From Dokdonella koreensis DS-123 (GTDB taxonomy: Bacteria > Pseudomonadota > Gammaproteobacteria > Xanthomonadales > Rhodanobacteraceae), in assembly GCF_001632775.1 (NCBI RefSeq), contig NZ_CP015249.1, positions 4,320,686 to 4,384,685 of the forward strand: DNA of 64,000 nt, in the 5' to 3' direction. Each line of letters opens with the position of its first letter. The first letter of the stretch is position 1. This document shows positions 54,396 through 62,934 of this stretch, piece by piece. The notes beneath the pieces were generated by a model that did not search any database, was not told the DNA's origin, and worked only from the letters and a program-made list of their open reading frames with translations. Both the position numbers and the translations under genes were made by a program.

Positions 54396-54403
54396 CGCAG
54401 GCG

Positions 54404-57121
54404 CTAGTGGGCGGGAGCTGCCGCCGCCTTGGCCGGTGCGGCCGTGGCGGGCGTCGCCGGAACCGCGGACTTGGCGGCAGCGGCCGGCTCGGCCGGTTCG
54501 ACCGGCGGCGCGTGCAGCACGAACGTGCCCAGGGCGTCCTTGCCGGTGACCAGGTCGTAGGCATAGGCGCGCAGCTTGGCCGGCTCGCCGTCGGGCAGCC
54601 GCGGGATCGGCAGCCGGAAGCGCGGCTGGTCGGTGCGATAGGTGCGGGTCGTCTGCTTCTTGCCGGTCGCGTCGACCCAGTCGACGACGACCTCGCCGTT
54701 GAAGCGCTGCATCGGCAGCGCCACCAGCAGGTCGCGGCTCCAGCGATCGCCGTCGCGCGCGATGTGCAACGGATCGCGCGGCAGCTCCATGACCAGCGCC
54801 GGATCGCCCAGCAGGTTGTACATCTCGACCAGGATCCGGTTGTTGATCGCGTTCTTGGCCTTGACGATGCCTTCGCCGATGGTCTGTCCCGGCTCCAGAA
54901 TCTCGGTCATCAGCGCCTTGCTGAAGGCCGGCGACGGACTGTTGCGCCACGAAGCGGCGAACACCGCGACCGCGCCGCGGTCGGCCTCGCGCAGGAAGCG
55001 CTCGCCGATCGAGTCCTCGCTGGGGTTGTCGAACGGCGCCGAGTAGCAGGTCATCGACAGGATCACCGGCAGGCGCCCGCCGTTGCTGAGGTTGGACACG
55101 TCGTCGAGCGTGAACAGGTCGTGGTTCTTGCGCACGTCCGGCGCACCGGTGCGCCAGATGTAGCGGCCGCCGTGGCCGATGAAATGCACCAGCAGCTGGC
55201 CTTCGTTGAGTCCGTCGCGGATCGCCGACTGGTGCGCGACGTTGTGCTCCTCTTCCTTGTGCGCGTAGATGCGCGAGGTCGCGAAGCCCTGCTCGTCGAG
55301 AGAATTGGCCAGGTCGTCGGACAGGGTGTGGAAGTACTCGCTGTCGTCGGTGATCATCATCGCCTCGCGGCGCCAGCGGCCGACCGGCGGATTGGTCATG
55401 TAGTTGATCGTCTTGTTGACGATCGCGGTCACTTCCTCGGGCTTGACGACCGGGAAGCGCCCGACCGCCAGCACCGGCTTCCATTCCTGCTCGCCCCGGG
55501 GCAGCTTCTCGCGCCCGACGGTGACGAAGCCGTTGTCGCTGGCCGACTGGCCTTCCGGGGACGGGAACTGCCAGGTCGGAATCAGGTTGCTGTCTGCGAG
55601 CTTCTCGGTCCGGTTCGGATTGGACGTGCTGGCGATGCCGCCGAACTGGTTCGGGTACAGCAGCTCCATGTTCGTCCACTTCGCGTAGCGGCCGTCGTCG
55701 TAGGTGTCGTGACGGATGTCGAAGCTGGCCTTGCCCACCAGCAGCAGGAAGCGCGGCCGCGGCTCGGGCCATTCGTTCCACGCGGTATCGACCAGGTTGC
55801 GGATCGCCTGCGGATGGCTGATGCCGCCGTTGAACTGGTCGTAGGCCTCCTGCGGATCGATCATCGCGACCTTGAGTCCGCGCTGGCGATGGAACTCGGC
55901 CAGCGGGCGCACGGCGTCCATCAGCGAGGCATGGCTGACGATCAGGTAGTCATAGCCGTGTGCCGGAGCACGCCAGTCGGTGCCGTCCGCCGCCGCGCGC
56001 ACCCGCACGGGAGCCGCGAGCTGGCCGTCCAGCGCCGGATACTGGTCCACGTCCACCGGTGCCGGGGCGAACCGGTAGCGGCCGTCGGCCAGTACCTCGC
56101 CGGGCCGGCGCACGCCGTCGTCGCCGAACAGCACCGGCGCACCGGCGCCCTGGAAGCGCAGCTCCTGGTCGGCGGCCGGCTGGTCGCGCACGGCCAGCGC
56201 GAAGACCCCGGCGTCGAGGTCGCCGGCGATCGGATAGCGCACCTCGGCCCAGTTGAACATCACGACGTCGACGACGTCGTTCTGCGGCTGCCACGGCACC
56301 GGGCGCTTGGGGATGCGCATCTCCAGCGTGTTGCCACGCTCCTCGAGCAGGCCCAGCGGAACCTTGACGTCCTTGCGTACCTCGTCGCGCTTGTCCCACT
56401 CCAATGCGGTCAGCAGCCGGCCGTTGACGCGCAGTTCCACGTGGTGGTCGGCCGGCTTGCTGCCCTTCAGGTTGTTGGGCGCGAACAGCGTGGACAGGCC
56501 ACGGAAGTTCAGGGTCAGCGCGACATCGGGACCGCGCGCGGCCAGGTCCGGAAGGTCGAAGCTGGTGGTGAACGGTTGCGGGTCCACGTGCGTCAGCTTG
56601 GCCCACTGCCACACGTCCGGCTCCTGCCCCGGCTGCTGCTGGGACATGTCGAGCCGGATCATCAGGTTGTCCTGCTCCAGGTGCAGCGTGCGCTGCAGGC
56701 CGGCGAGGCCGGCCTTGCCGCCGGCCGGCGCCGCGTCGGCGATGCGCTTGTGCGGTCCGGGCGCCGCGCCGAGCAGGTAGACGTTGTTGATGCTGTAGGC
56801 GTCGTTCCAGCTTTCCGGTCCGTGCAGCTGGTGGCCGACCCATTCGATGCGGCTGCCGGGACCGAAGCGTCCGTCGGCGGCACCGACGACGCGGATCGGC
56901 ACTTCGCCGTCGCGATGCTGCAGGACCAGGTCATCGGCCGCGCAGTCCGCCAGCCCCGGCTGCGCCGCGACCAGGGCGGCATGGTCGAGGGCATAGACCC
57001 CCGATTGCATGACTTCGATGTGCGCGCGCCCGGAACAGGCCCAGGCCGCGGCCGGCAGGGCGAACATCAGAAGACCGGCCAGGGACGGGCCGAGGTATCG
57101 AAGGCTGGACGACTTGCGCAT
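54404..57121 (-). CDS. Secreted C25 (gingipain-family) cysteine peptidase
   Basis: A 905-residue exported protein with signal peptide (about 1-27, ending AAWAC). The peptidase C25 domain (about 420-790) starts at YDYLIVSHASLMDAVRPLAEF and has the clan CD dyad: His650 in FIGHGG and Cys692 in MTCYS. The N-terminal 400 residues are beta-rich. After the caspase-like fold comes an Ig-like region and an Ala/Pro-rich tail of about 40 residues. There is no type IX secretion sorting domain. The ATG at 57121 is chosen as the start of the signal peptide; the frame is open to 57286. It lies directly upstream of the UbiA-like gene. Confidence 0.88.
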   Translation of the reverse strand: MRKSSSLRYLGPSLAGLLMFALPAAAWACSGRAHIEVMQSGVYALDHAALVAAQPGLADCAADDLVLQHRDGEVPIRVVGAADGRFGPGSRIEWVGHQLHGPESWNDAYSINNVYLLGAAPGPHKRIADAAPAGGKAGLAGLQRTLHLEQDNLMIRLDMSQQQPGQEPDVWQWAKLTHVDPQPFTTSFDLPDLAARGPDVALTLNFRGLSTLFAPNNLKGSKPADHHVELRVNGRLLTALEWDKRDEVRKDVKVPLGLLEERGNTLEMRIPKRPVPWQPQNDVVDVVMFNWAEVRYPIAGDLDAGVFALAVRDQPAADQELRFQGAGAPVLFGDDGVRRPGEVLADGRYRFAPAPVDVDQYPALDGQLAAPVRVRAAADGTDWRAPAHGYDYLIVSHASLMDAVRPLAEFHRQRGLKVAMIDPQEAYDQFNGGISHPQAIRNLVDTAWNEWPEPRPRFLLLVGKASFDIRHDTYDDGRYAKWTNMELLYPNQFGGIASTSNPNRTEKLADSNLIPTWQFPSPEGQSASDNGFVTVGREKLPRGEQEWKPVLAVGRFPVVKPEEVTAIVNKTINYMTNPPVGRWRREAMMITDDSEYFHTLSDDLANSLDEQGFATSRIYAHKEEEHNVAHQSAIRDGLNEGQLLVHFIGHGGRYIWRTGAPDVRKNHDLFTLDDVSNLSNGGRLPVILSMTCYSAPFDNPSEDSIGERFLREADRGAVAVFAASWRNSPSPAFSKALMTEILEPGQTIGEGIVKAKNAINNRILVEMYNLLGDPALVMELPRDPLHIARDGDRWSRDLLVALPMQRFNGEVVVDWVDATGKKQTTRTYRTDQPRFRLPIPRLPDGEPAKLRAYAYDLVTGKDALGTFVLHAPPVEPAEPAAAAKSAVPATPATAAPAKAAAAPAH

Positions 57122-57433
57122 GGAGACAACCGCTGCTGGGCCGCGTCGCGGCCGGGGTGAGGTATTCCGGGAAAATCCGAGTCCGTCCCGGAGATGGTCT
57201 TCCGCGACGGTGTCACGCCGGGTATGCGATCGCGCGCGGCAGCCGACCGATGTCGACGGCACGCGACCGGTGCGATCGACCCGCAAGGCTACCGGCCGGC
57301 GCCCGATGCGGCAACCGCCGCGGCCAGATGCCCCAGGACGATCGCAACCCGGGTCTTCTCGACAACGTCCCGCCGGCAGGGTTCCTCGCCGGCCGGTACA
57401 AGGGCGCGGCCGGCGACCGTCGCGACGGCCTCG
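57122..57433. other. 312-bp gap without a gene
   Basis: Between the C25 peptidase start and the end of the glutaredoxin-fusion gene. Open frames here are extensions or shadows of the neighbours, with Arg/Pro-rich translations. I see no convincing promoter or ribosome site. Confidence 0.5.
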
Positions 57434-58348
57434 TCAGTAGCGCGGGATCGACGGGTCGATCGCGCGGGACCAGGCGTCGATGCCGCCGGTGACGTTGTAC
57501 AGGTCCCGAAAGCCGTGCTCGCGGAAGTGCTCGGCGGCCTGCCGGCTGGAATTGCCGTGGTGGCACAGGAAGGCGATCGGCGTGTCCTTGTCCAGGGCCG
57601 CCAGGCGGGCATGGGAGTCGGCGTCGAGCACCTCGGCGCCGGCGAACGGCGCCACGGCCCGGTCCGCGGCCGGCCGCACGTCGATCACCGTGATGTCCCC
57701 AGCCGCCAGCCGCTGCTGCAGGGCGTGCACGTCCAGGTCGCGCACGCCCTTGGGTGCCATCGGAAGCTGGATCGACAGGCCGCTGCCATGCGCGGTCTCG
57801 ACCCAGTCGATGCGCGCGCCGTGCGCGCGCCGTGCGCTGGCGGCGTCGAAACGCACTTCCAGGCCGTTGGCATCGACGACGATGTCGCCGGCACCGGCTT
57901 CCCGGAACTGGAACTGCGGCTGGAAGCGCCCGTCGATGGCCAGGAACAGCCTGGCTTCGCCGGCGTCGGTCATCGCTTCCCGGATGGCCTCGACGGCACG
58001 GTCGGAGATCGCCAGGTCCGGCGGCGTCCGGTCCGGCTCCGGGCGGCCGAACAGCCGATGCAGCTCGCCGCTGTCGTAGAGGCCCTGGATGATGTCCGAT
58101 CCGCCGACCAGCTCGCCATTGACGTACAGCTGCGGGATCGTGGGCCAGTTGCCGTAGTCCTTGATGCCTTGCCGAATCGCCTCGTCGGCCAGCACGTCCA
58201 CGCCCAGGTAGTCCTCCAGCACGTCGTCGAGCCGCTCGACCGCGGCCGCCGAGAAGCCGCAGCGCGGCGCCTCGCGCGTGCCTTTCATGAACAGGACGAC
58301 GGGATGGGCGGCCAGCAAGGCCTCGATACGGCTACGGACGGCGGACAT
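57434..58348 (-). CDS. Three-domain redox protein: monothiol glutaredoxin, IscA-like, rhodanese
   Basis: A 304-residue cytoplasmic fusion. Residues 1-100 are a Grx4-type monothiol glutaredoxin with CGFS (30-33), WPTIPQLYVNGELVGGSDI. Residues about 110-200 resemble an A-type iron-sulfur carrier fold (LAISDRAVEAIREAM, then VVDANGLEVRFDAASA), but lack the three cluster-binding cysteines, so it is probably structural. Residues 210-304 are a rhodanese with HHGNSS after Cys262. Grx4 proteins move 2Fe-2S clusters with BolA partners; the rhodanese could supply sulfur. The gene stands alone. Confidence 0.88.
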   Translation of the reverse strand: MSAVRSRIEALLAAHPVVLFMKGTREAPRCGFSAAAVERLDDVLEDYLGVDVLADEAIRQGIKDYGNWPTIPQLYVNGELVGGSDIIQGLYDSGELHRLFGRPEPDRTPPDLAISDRAVEAIREAMTDAGEARLFLAIDGRFQPQFQFREAGAGDIVVDANGLEVRFDAASARRAHGARIDWVETAHGSGLSIQLPMAPKGVRDLDVHALQQRLAAGDITVIDVRPAADRAVAPFAGAEVLDADSHARLAALDKDTPIAFLCHHGNSSRQAAEHFREHGFRDLYNVTGGIDAWSRAIDPSIPRY

Positions 58349-58410
58349 CGGCAGATCCTCAGGGAGCGAAACGCCGGCGGATGATACGGCAGCGTGCCGT
58401 GCCCGTCGGC

Positions 58411-58440
58411 TTGGATTGAGAGGTAAGCTTGGCTCATAAT
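58411..58440 (+). promoter_or_regulatory. Promoter for the OmpA-like gene
   Basis: TTGGAT (58411-58416) and CATAAT (58435-58440) are 18 bases apart; the -10 matches 5 of 6 consensus bases. Start near 58447 would leave a leader of about 250 bases. Confidence 0.5.
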
Positions 58441-58447
58441 CGTTTCA

Positions 58448-58700
58448 AGGGGTTAGCGTTCGTCGAGCAGAAGCGCAGCGCGCGTCTGCCCGGCGGCGCG
58501 CGCATCCGGCGCGGGAACCGGATGCACGCCCACCGCCGGCCATCGGGAATGGCCGGCGGGCACACCGGGCTTTGCCTGGTGCGGCGTGGCGCCTGCGGGA
58601 GGCGCGATGTGCGTCGATTCCTGTGGCTTCCGGTCCCTGCCGGATGCCGGGGGCAGTCCGTTTCCGGAACACGTACCGCAATCATTTCGAGAGGGAACCC
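58448..58700 (+). promoter_or_regulatory. Structured ~250-nt leader of the OmpA-like gene
   Basis: Two perfect hairpins lie here. GCATCCGG (58502-58509) pairs with CCGGATGC (58518-58525) over 8 bases. CCGCCGGCCAT (58533-58543) pairs with ATGGCCGGCGG (58549-58559) over 5. A shorter one, GCGCC/GGCGC, lies at about 58589-58605. The sequence does not match a riboswitch I know. A TTG-started open frame at 58429-58704 has an Arg/Gly-rich translation and is not credited as a gene. Confidence 0.4.
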
Positions 58701-60746
58701 ATGAACCTGCGTCCACCGTCCTTGCTGTCCAGCCTCGCACTGTGCGGCTTGCTGGCCGCCTCCGCGGCCGCCCAACCTCCCGCCGATCCGGCGCCACCCC
58801 GCGGCGATGCCTCGGTACCGGTCACCTACGTCGGCACCAACGCGCGCGTGTCGCTCGGCATCGACGACGACGGCGACGTCCTCGGCGAGATCCTCGGGGT
58901 CTTCGGCAAGAAGGACGACCGCGCCTGGATCGGCCAGCTGTGGCTCGGCGACGGCGGGGCCGGCGGCGTGCAGATCGACTACCACTGGCTGTACGGCAAG
59001 ACCACCGACGACGGCGTCGTCGACGGCAAGGGCGTGCTCAAGGTGTTCGCGGCCGGCGACCAGAACCGCTGGAAGGATCGCAAGGTCAGCCTGGGCCTGG
59101 GCCTGGAGAAGGAGAACTTCTTCATCGACGGCTACCTCAGCCATGCCGTCACCGACGAGCGCCTCGTCAACACGACCACCGGCGTCGTCGAGACGGTCAT
59201 CCGCGGCAGCGACGCCAACGGCGACTATTCGCAGGTCGAGACGGTCGAGACCATCACGCGCTTCTTCGATCGTCCCTACGACAACGGTATCGGTGCGCGG
59301 TTCGGCCGCTACTTCGAGCAGCCGCTGCTGCGCCTGCGCGGCGGCCTGGACTACGAGCGCGGCAAGCACGACTCGGACCAGCAGACCTTCTCGATCGGCC
59401 TGGACAAGTACTTCCGCAACAGCGGCTTCAGCCTCTCGCTGGACGGCGAGTACCTGCGCAAGGACGGCAAGTTCGAGACCGACCGCGACGATACCCGCGG
59501 CTGGCTGATGCTGCGCTACGCGTTCGGCGGCGAGAGCTTCCGCCCGGTCGAGCCGTTCCGCGAAGTCGAGGTCCAGCGCCAGGTCGCCGACGCCGCCCCC
59601 GCACCGGAGCCGCAGCTGATCCGCAACGAGGTGCGCCTGGACGGTGACGCGTTCTTCGACTTCGACGCCTCCACCTTGCGCCCGGACGCGATCGCCGCGC
59701 TCGATGCGCTGCTGGCCAAGCTCGATTCGGACCAGCGCGTCAGCCGCATCGCGGTGGTGGGCCACACCGACTCGATCGGCAACGAGACCTACAACCAGCG
59801 GCTGTCCGAGCGCCGTGCCGACAGCGCGAAGGACTACCTGGCCTCGCGCGGGATCCCGGCCGACCAGATCGACGCGCGCGGCGAAGGCGAACTCAACCCG
59901 AGCTTCCCGAACGACACGCCGGCCAACCGGCAGAAGAACCGTCGCGTCGACGTCGAGTTCCTGACCATCGAGGAGACCGCCGCACCGGTCCCTGCGCCGG
60001 AGCCCCGGACCGTCGTCGAATGGGTGCGCGAGCCGGTGAAGGCCTCGCCGGCCTGGATCGACCGCGCCCTGCGCAACCCCGCGCAGCACAAGCGGACGGT
60101 GGACGTCTATCGCTACGAGGAGTCCAGCTCCACCACGACGCTGGGCCCGAAGGTCTACGACCCGCGGCCACCGCTGGCCCAGGACGACAGCGCCCAGGTC
60201 GCGCAGAACTCGAGCAACAACCTGATCGACGTGCTCGCCAACGACAGCAGCCCGGACGGCCACGCGCTGACGATCACCGCGGTCTCGACGCCGGCGCACG
60301 GCAGTGCGACCGTCGCCGGCACGGCGGTCAGCTACACGCCGGCCACCGGCTACACCGGAAGCGACAGCTTCACCTACACGGTCAGCGACGGCCACGGCGG
60401 CGTGGATACCGCGACCGTCAGCATCACCGTCACGTCCGGCGGCGGCGACGGCGCACCGATCACCACCACGTTCCGCGTCGGCGCGCTCAAGCGCGGCGAG
60501 GTCACGATCGACGTGCTGCGGCACGTCGTCTCGCCGGGCGGCTATGCGATGACGATCACCGACGTCCAGCACACCGGGCCGGGCCACGGCCAGGTATCGA
60601 TCCTGCCCGACAGCCGCGTCCACTACCGGGCCCTTCCCGGCTACGTGGGCCTGGACTGGTTCGACTACACCGTGACCGATTCGCGCGGGATCTCCTCGAC
60701 CGGTCGCGTCGAGGTCATGGTCACCCAGCTGCCCTGGGAACCCTGA
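58701..60746 (+). CDS. OmpA-family protein with N-terminal barrel and C-terminal Ig-like repeats
   Basis: A 681-residue outer-membrane protein with signal peptide ending SAAAQ. Residues 35-290 look like beta-barrel strands (GLDYERGKHDSDQQTF; GWLMLRYAFGG). Residues 305-425 are an OmpA peptidoglycan-binding domain: FFDFDASTLRPDAIAALDAL, VVGHTDSIGNETYNQRLSE, and NRQKNRRVDVEF with the Asp/Arg ligand positions. Two Ig/cadherin-like repeats follow (about 490-595, 600-681), the first containing VLANDSSPDGHALTITAVS. Ig units after the OmpA domain are unusual, as they would lie in the periplasm. GAGAGGG is the ribosome site. Confidence 0.85.
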   Translation: MNLRPPSLLSSLALCGLLAASAAAQPPADPAPPRGDASVPVTYVGTNARVSLGIDDDGDVLGEILGVFGKKDDRAWIGQLWLGDGGAGGVQIDYHWLYGKTTDDGVVDGKGVLKVFAAGDQNRWKDRKVSLGLGLEKENFFIDGYLSHAVTDERLVNTTTGVVETVIRGSDANGDYSQVETVETITRFFDRPYDNGIGARFGRYFEQPLLRLRGGLDYERGKHDSDQQTFSIGLDKYFRNSGFSLSLDGEYLRKDGKFETDRDDTRGWLMLRYAFGGESFRPVEPFREVEVQRQVADAAPAPEPQLIRNEVRLDGDAFFDFDASTLRPDAIAALDALLAKLDSDQRVSRIAVVGHTDSIGNETYNQRLSERRADSAKDYLASRGIPADQIDARGEGELNPSFPNDTPANRQKNRRVDVEFLTIEETAAPVPAPEPRTVVEWVREPVKASPAWIDRALRNPAQHKRTVDVYRYEESSSTTTLGPKVYDPRPPLAQDDSAQVAQNSSNNLIDVLANDSSPDGHALTITAVSTPAHGSATVAGTAVSYTPATGYTGSDSFTYTVSDGHGGVDTATVSITVTSGGGDGAPITTTFRVGALKRGEVTIDVLRHVVSPGGYAMTITDVQHTGPGHGQVSILPDSRVHYRALPGYVGLDWFDYTVTDSRGISSTGRVEVMVTQLPWEP

Positions 60747-60754
60747 TGGATCCG

Positions 60755-60790
60755 GCCGGCGGACAGGCCCGACAGGGCGTGTCCGCCGGC
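60755..60790. terminator. Long hairpin between convergent OmpA-like and SGNH genes
   Basis: GCCGGCGGACA (60755-60765) pairs with TGTCCGCCGGC (60780-60790); inside, GCCC pairs with GGGC over a GACA loop with one mismatch between stems. It follows the OmpA-like stop by 8 bases. No U-tract. Confidence 0.5.
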
Positions 60791-60845
60791 ACCGTCGATG
60801 CAGGCCGCCGCCGGCGCCACGCGCCGGCTCCGCGGCCGGTCCGGC

Positions 60846-61475
60846 TCAGCCGGCCAGCACCTTCCACGCGACCGGCTCGATCGTGTCGAGCCAGCGCAGG
60901 TACTGCGCGGCGGACGGATGCAGGCCGTCGTCGACCAGCAGGTCCGGCGCCGCACCGGCGCGGCGCGACGCGGTCGTGACGTCGGCATGGGGAACACCGG
61001 CCTGGGCCGCGATCTCCTCGACGGTCCGGTTGAACGTGTCGATCGCGGCGGCGATGCGCGCCGGATCGTGGTTCTTCTCGCGCGCGAACGGCGTCACGCC
61101 CCAGTCCGGGATCGAAACGACGAAGACGCGATCGGCGCGCCCGCCGGCCAGCGCCACCGCGCGCGCGAGCAGGGCGGCGAACTCGTCCCGGAAGTTGAAG
61201 ATGCTGCGGCCGCGGTACTGGTTGTTGACGCCGATCAGCAGGCTGACCAGGTCGTACGGGGGCTGCAAGGCGGCTGCGTCGATGCCCGCTGCCAGCTCGT
61301 CGGTGGTCCAGCCGGTGGTGGCGACGATCCGCGGCGCGTCCAGGGCGATGCCGCGGGCACGCAGGCGCGCCGCCAGCACGACCGGCCAGCGCCCGTCCGC
61401 CGCGACGCCCTCGCCGATCGTGTAGGAATCCCCCAGTGCCAGGTAGCGCATGCCGGCCGGCCGTTCAGGCGACAT
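60846..61475 (-). CDS. SGNH/GDSL-family hydrolase
   Basis: A 209-residue esterase/lipase-type enzyme. Block I is LALGDSYTIGEG with the nucleophile Ser; block III is LLIGVNNQYRG with the oxyanion Asn; block V is DGLHPS with the catalytic Asp and His. No signal peptide is seen, so a cytoplasmic enzyme is likely, substrate unknown. Starts at 61487, 61475 and 61451 are all possible; 61475 overlaps the aminotransferase stop by 11 bases and suggests coupling, while 61451 starts at MRYLALGDS. No option has a clear ribosome site. Confidence 0.85.
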   Translation of the reverse strand: MSPERPAGMRYLALGDSYTIGEGVAADGRWPVVLAARLRARGIALDAPRIVATTGWTTDELAAGIDAAALQPPYDLVSLLIGVNNQYRGRSIFNFRDEFAALLARAVALAGGRADRVFVVSIPDWGVTPFAREKNHDPARIAAAIDTFNRTVEEIAAQAGVPHADVTTASRRAGAAPDLLVDDGLHPSAAQYLRWLDTIEPVAWKVLAG

Positions 61476-62709
61476 GGCGCCGCGCATGGCCGCGCTCGGC
61501 GATCGCCTGCAGCGTGCGCTCGATGCGCCCGAAGACCTCGTCGATCACCGCCGGCTCCGGCAGCAGCGTCACGCGGAAATGCGTGCGATAGGGCACGTTG
61601 AAGCTCGATCCGGGTACCAGCAGCACGTTTTCGCGTTCGAGCAGCTCCAGCGCGAAGGCTTCGTCGTCGAAGCCCGGCAGCCGGTCCGGATCGACGCCCG
61701 GGAACGCATACAGCGCCGCGCGCGGCGCCACCATCTGCAGGAATTCGCTCGCGGCCACGCGGCGGCACAGGGCGGCGCGCGCCTCGTGCAGCCGGCCGCC
61801 CGGCGCGGTCAGGCCGGCAATCGCGCTCGGCCCTTCCAGCGCCGGCTGGATCGCCCATTGCGCCGGCACATTGGCGCACAGGCGCATCGACGCCAGCAGA
61901 TCCAGCGCCATCAGCAGCTCGCGCACGCGCGCGTCGGCCCCGCTGACGGTCATCCAGCCGACCCGGTAGCCGCAGGCCAGGTGCACCTTGGACAAGCCGC
62001 CGTAGCTGATGCAGGGCACGTCGCCGGCCAGCGGCGCCAGCGGCACGAAGCGGGCGTCGTCGTAGAGGACGCTGTCGTAGATCTCGTCGGACAGCAGGAT
62101 CAGGCCGTGGCGTGCGGCCAGCGCGACGATCGCCTCCAGGATCGGGCGCGGATAGACCGCGCCGGTCGGGTTGTTCGGGTTGATGAGCACGATCGCGCGC
62201 GTGCGCGGCGTGATCAGCGCGGCCATCCGCTCCGGATCGGGCAGGTGGTCCGCGGCGGCCGGGCACGGGTAGTGGACCGGCGTGCCGCCGTTGAGGAAGG
62301 TCGCGGCCGTCCAGAGCGGATAGTCCGGCGCCGGCACCAGCACCTCGTCACCCGGGTTGACGATCGCGCGGATGCTGAGATCGATCAGCTCGCTGACGCC
62401 GTTGCCGAGGAAGACCCGCTCGGCGTCCACCCGCGCGGACCCTTGCGCGCGCTGGACCACGGCGATCGCCTCGCGCGCGGCCAGCAGGCCCTGCTGGTGG
62501 CCGTAGGCTTCGCTGGCCGGCAGCGCGTCGGCGATCGCCTGGCGCAGGTGGGCCGGCACGCGGAAGCCGAACAATCCCGGATTGCCGATGTTGAGCCGGG
62601 TGATCGTCTCCCCGGCGGCCTCCAGTTCACGGGCCCGCCGGCTGAGCGGGCCGCGGATGTCGTAGCGGACTTCGTTGAGGCGGGAACTGGTGGCGATCGG
62701 ACGATCCAT
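61465..62709 (-). CDS. Class I/II aminotransferase (AlaA-like)
   Basis: A cytoplasmic PLP aminotransferase of 414 residues. PLP-binding Lys241 lies in SYGGLSKVHLACGYRVGW, the phosphate-binding RVGW follows, NPNNPTG and DEIYD are the aromatic-ring and Asp contacts. The opening RYDIRGPLSRRARELE and NIGNPGLFGF match AlaA (YfbQ), which makes alanine from pyruvate with glutamate. Other specificities cannot be excluded. The ATG at 62709 is chosen because upstream sequence in frame is not conserved-looking. It overlaps the SGNH gene and is divergent from rsgA. Confidence 0.88.
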   Translation of the reverse strand: MDRPIATSSRLNEVRYDIRGPLSRRARELEAAGETITRLNIGNPGLFGFRVPAHLRQAIADALPASEAYGHQQGLLAAREAIAVVQRAQGSARVDAERVFLGNGVSELIDLSIRAIVNPGDEVLVPAPDYPLWTAATFLNGGTPVHYPCPAAADHLPDPERMAALITPRTRAIVLINPNNPTGAVYPRPILEAIVALAARHGLILLSDEIYDSVLYDDARFVPLAPLAGDVPCISYGGLSKVHLACGYRVGWMTVSGADARVRELLMALDLLASMRLCANVPAQWAIQPALEGPSAIAGLTAPGGRLHEARAALCRRVAASEFLQMVAPRAALYAFPGVDPDRLPGFDDEAFALELLERENVLLVPGSSFNVPYRTHFRVTLLPEPAVIDEVFGRIERTLQAIAERGHARRHVA

Positions 62710-62921
62710 GAGCCGCACGTAAGGGGATTCGGCGCGCCCGCAGGGCGCAGGAAAGGGCCATGCTAGCCGATACGCGGCGCTGCACAAGAGTCGTCCAGGC
62801 GCTGCCCCGATGCCGCCCCGCCGCTGCCCGCGACGCGCCCCGGATCGCCCGACGCGTGCCGGGAAGCTCCTTGCCGGGGCCGGGGCGCCGACGCGACTCG
62901 CCCGCCGTCCTCGACACGCTC

Positions 62922-62927
62922 TAGAAT
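62922..62927 (+). promoter_or_regulatory. -10 box placing rsgA transcription start next to its ATG
   Basis: TAGAAT with the predicted +1 at 62934, one base before the ATG at 62935. There is no evident -35 or ribosome site. Confidence 0.4.
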
Positions 62928-62934
62928 GCCGCCG

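Noticed and set aside
54335-57160. Open frame of 941 codons on the plus strand
   Set aside because: It is antisense to the C25 peptidase, whose signal peptide, catalytic dyad and domain order are clear; the antisense translation has no family motif.
58429-58704. Possible 91-codon gene before the OmpA-like gene
   Set aside because: TTG start, no ribosome site, Arg/Gly-rich translation, and it covers the hairpins of the leader.
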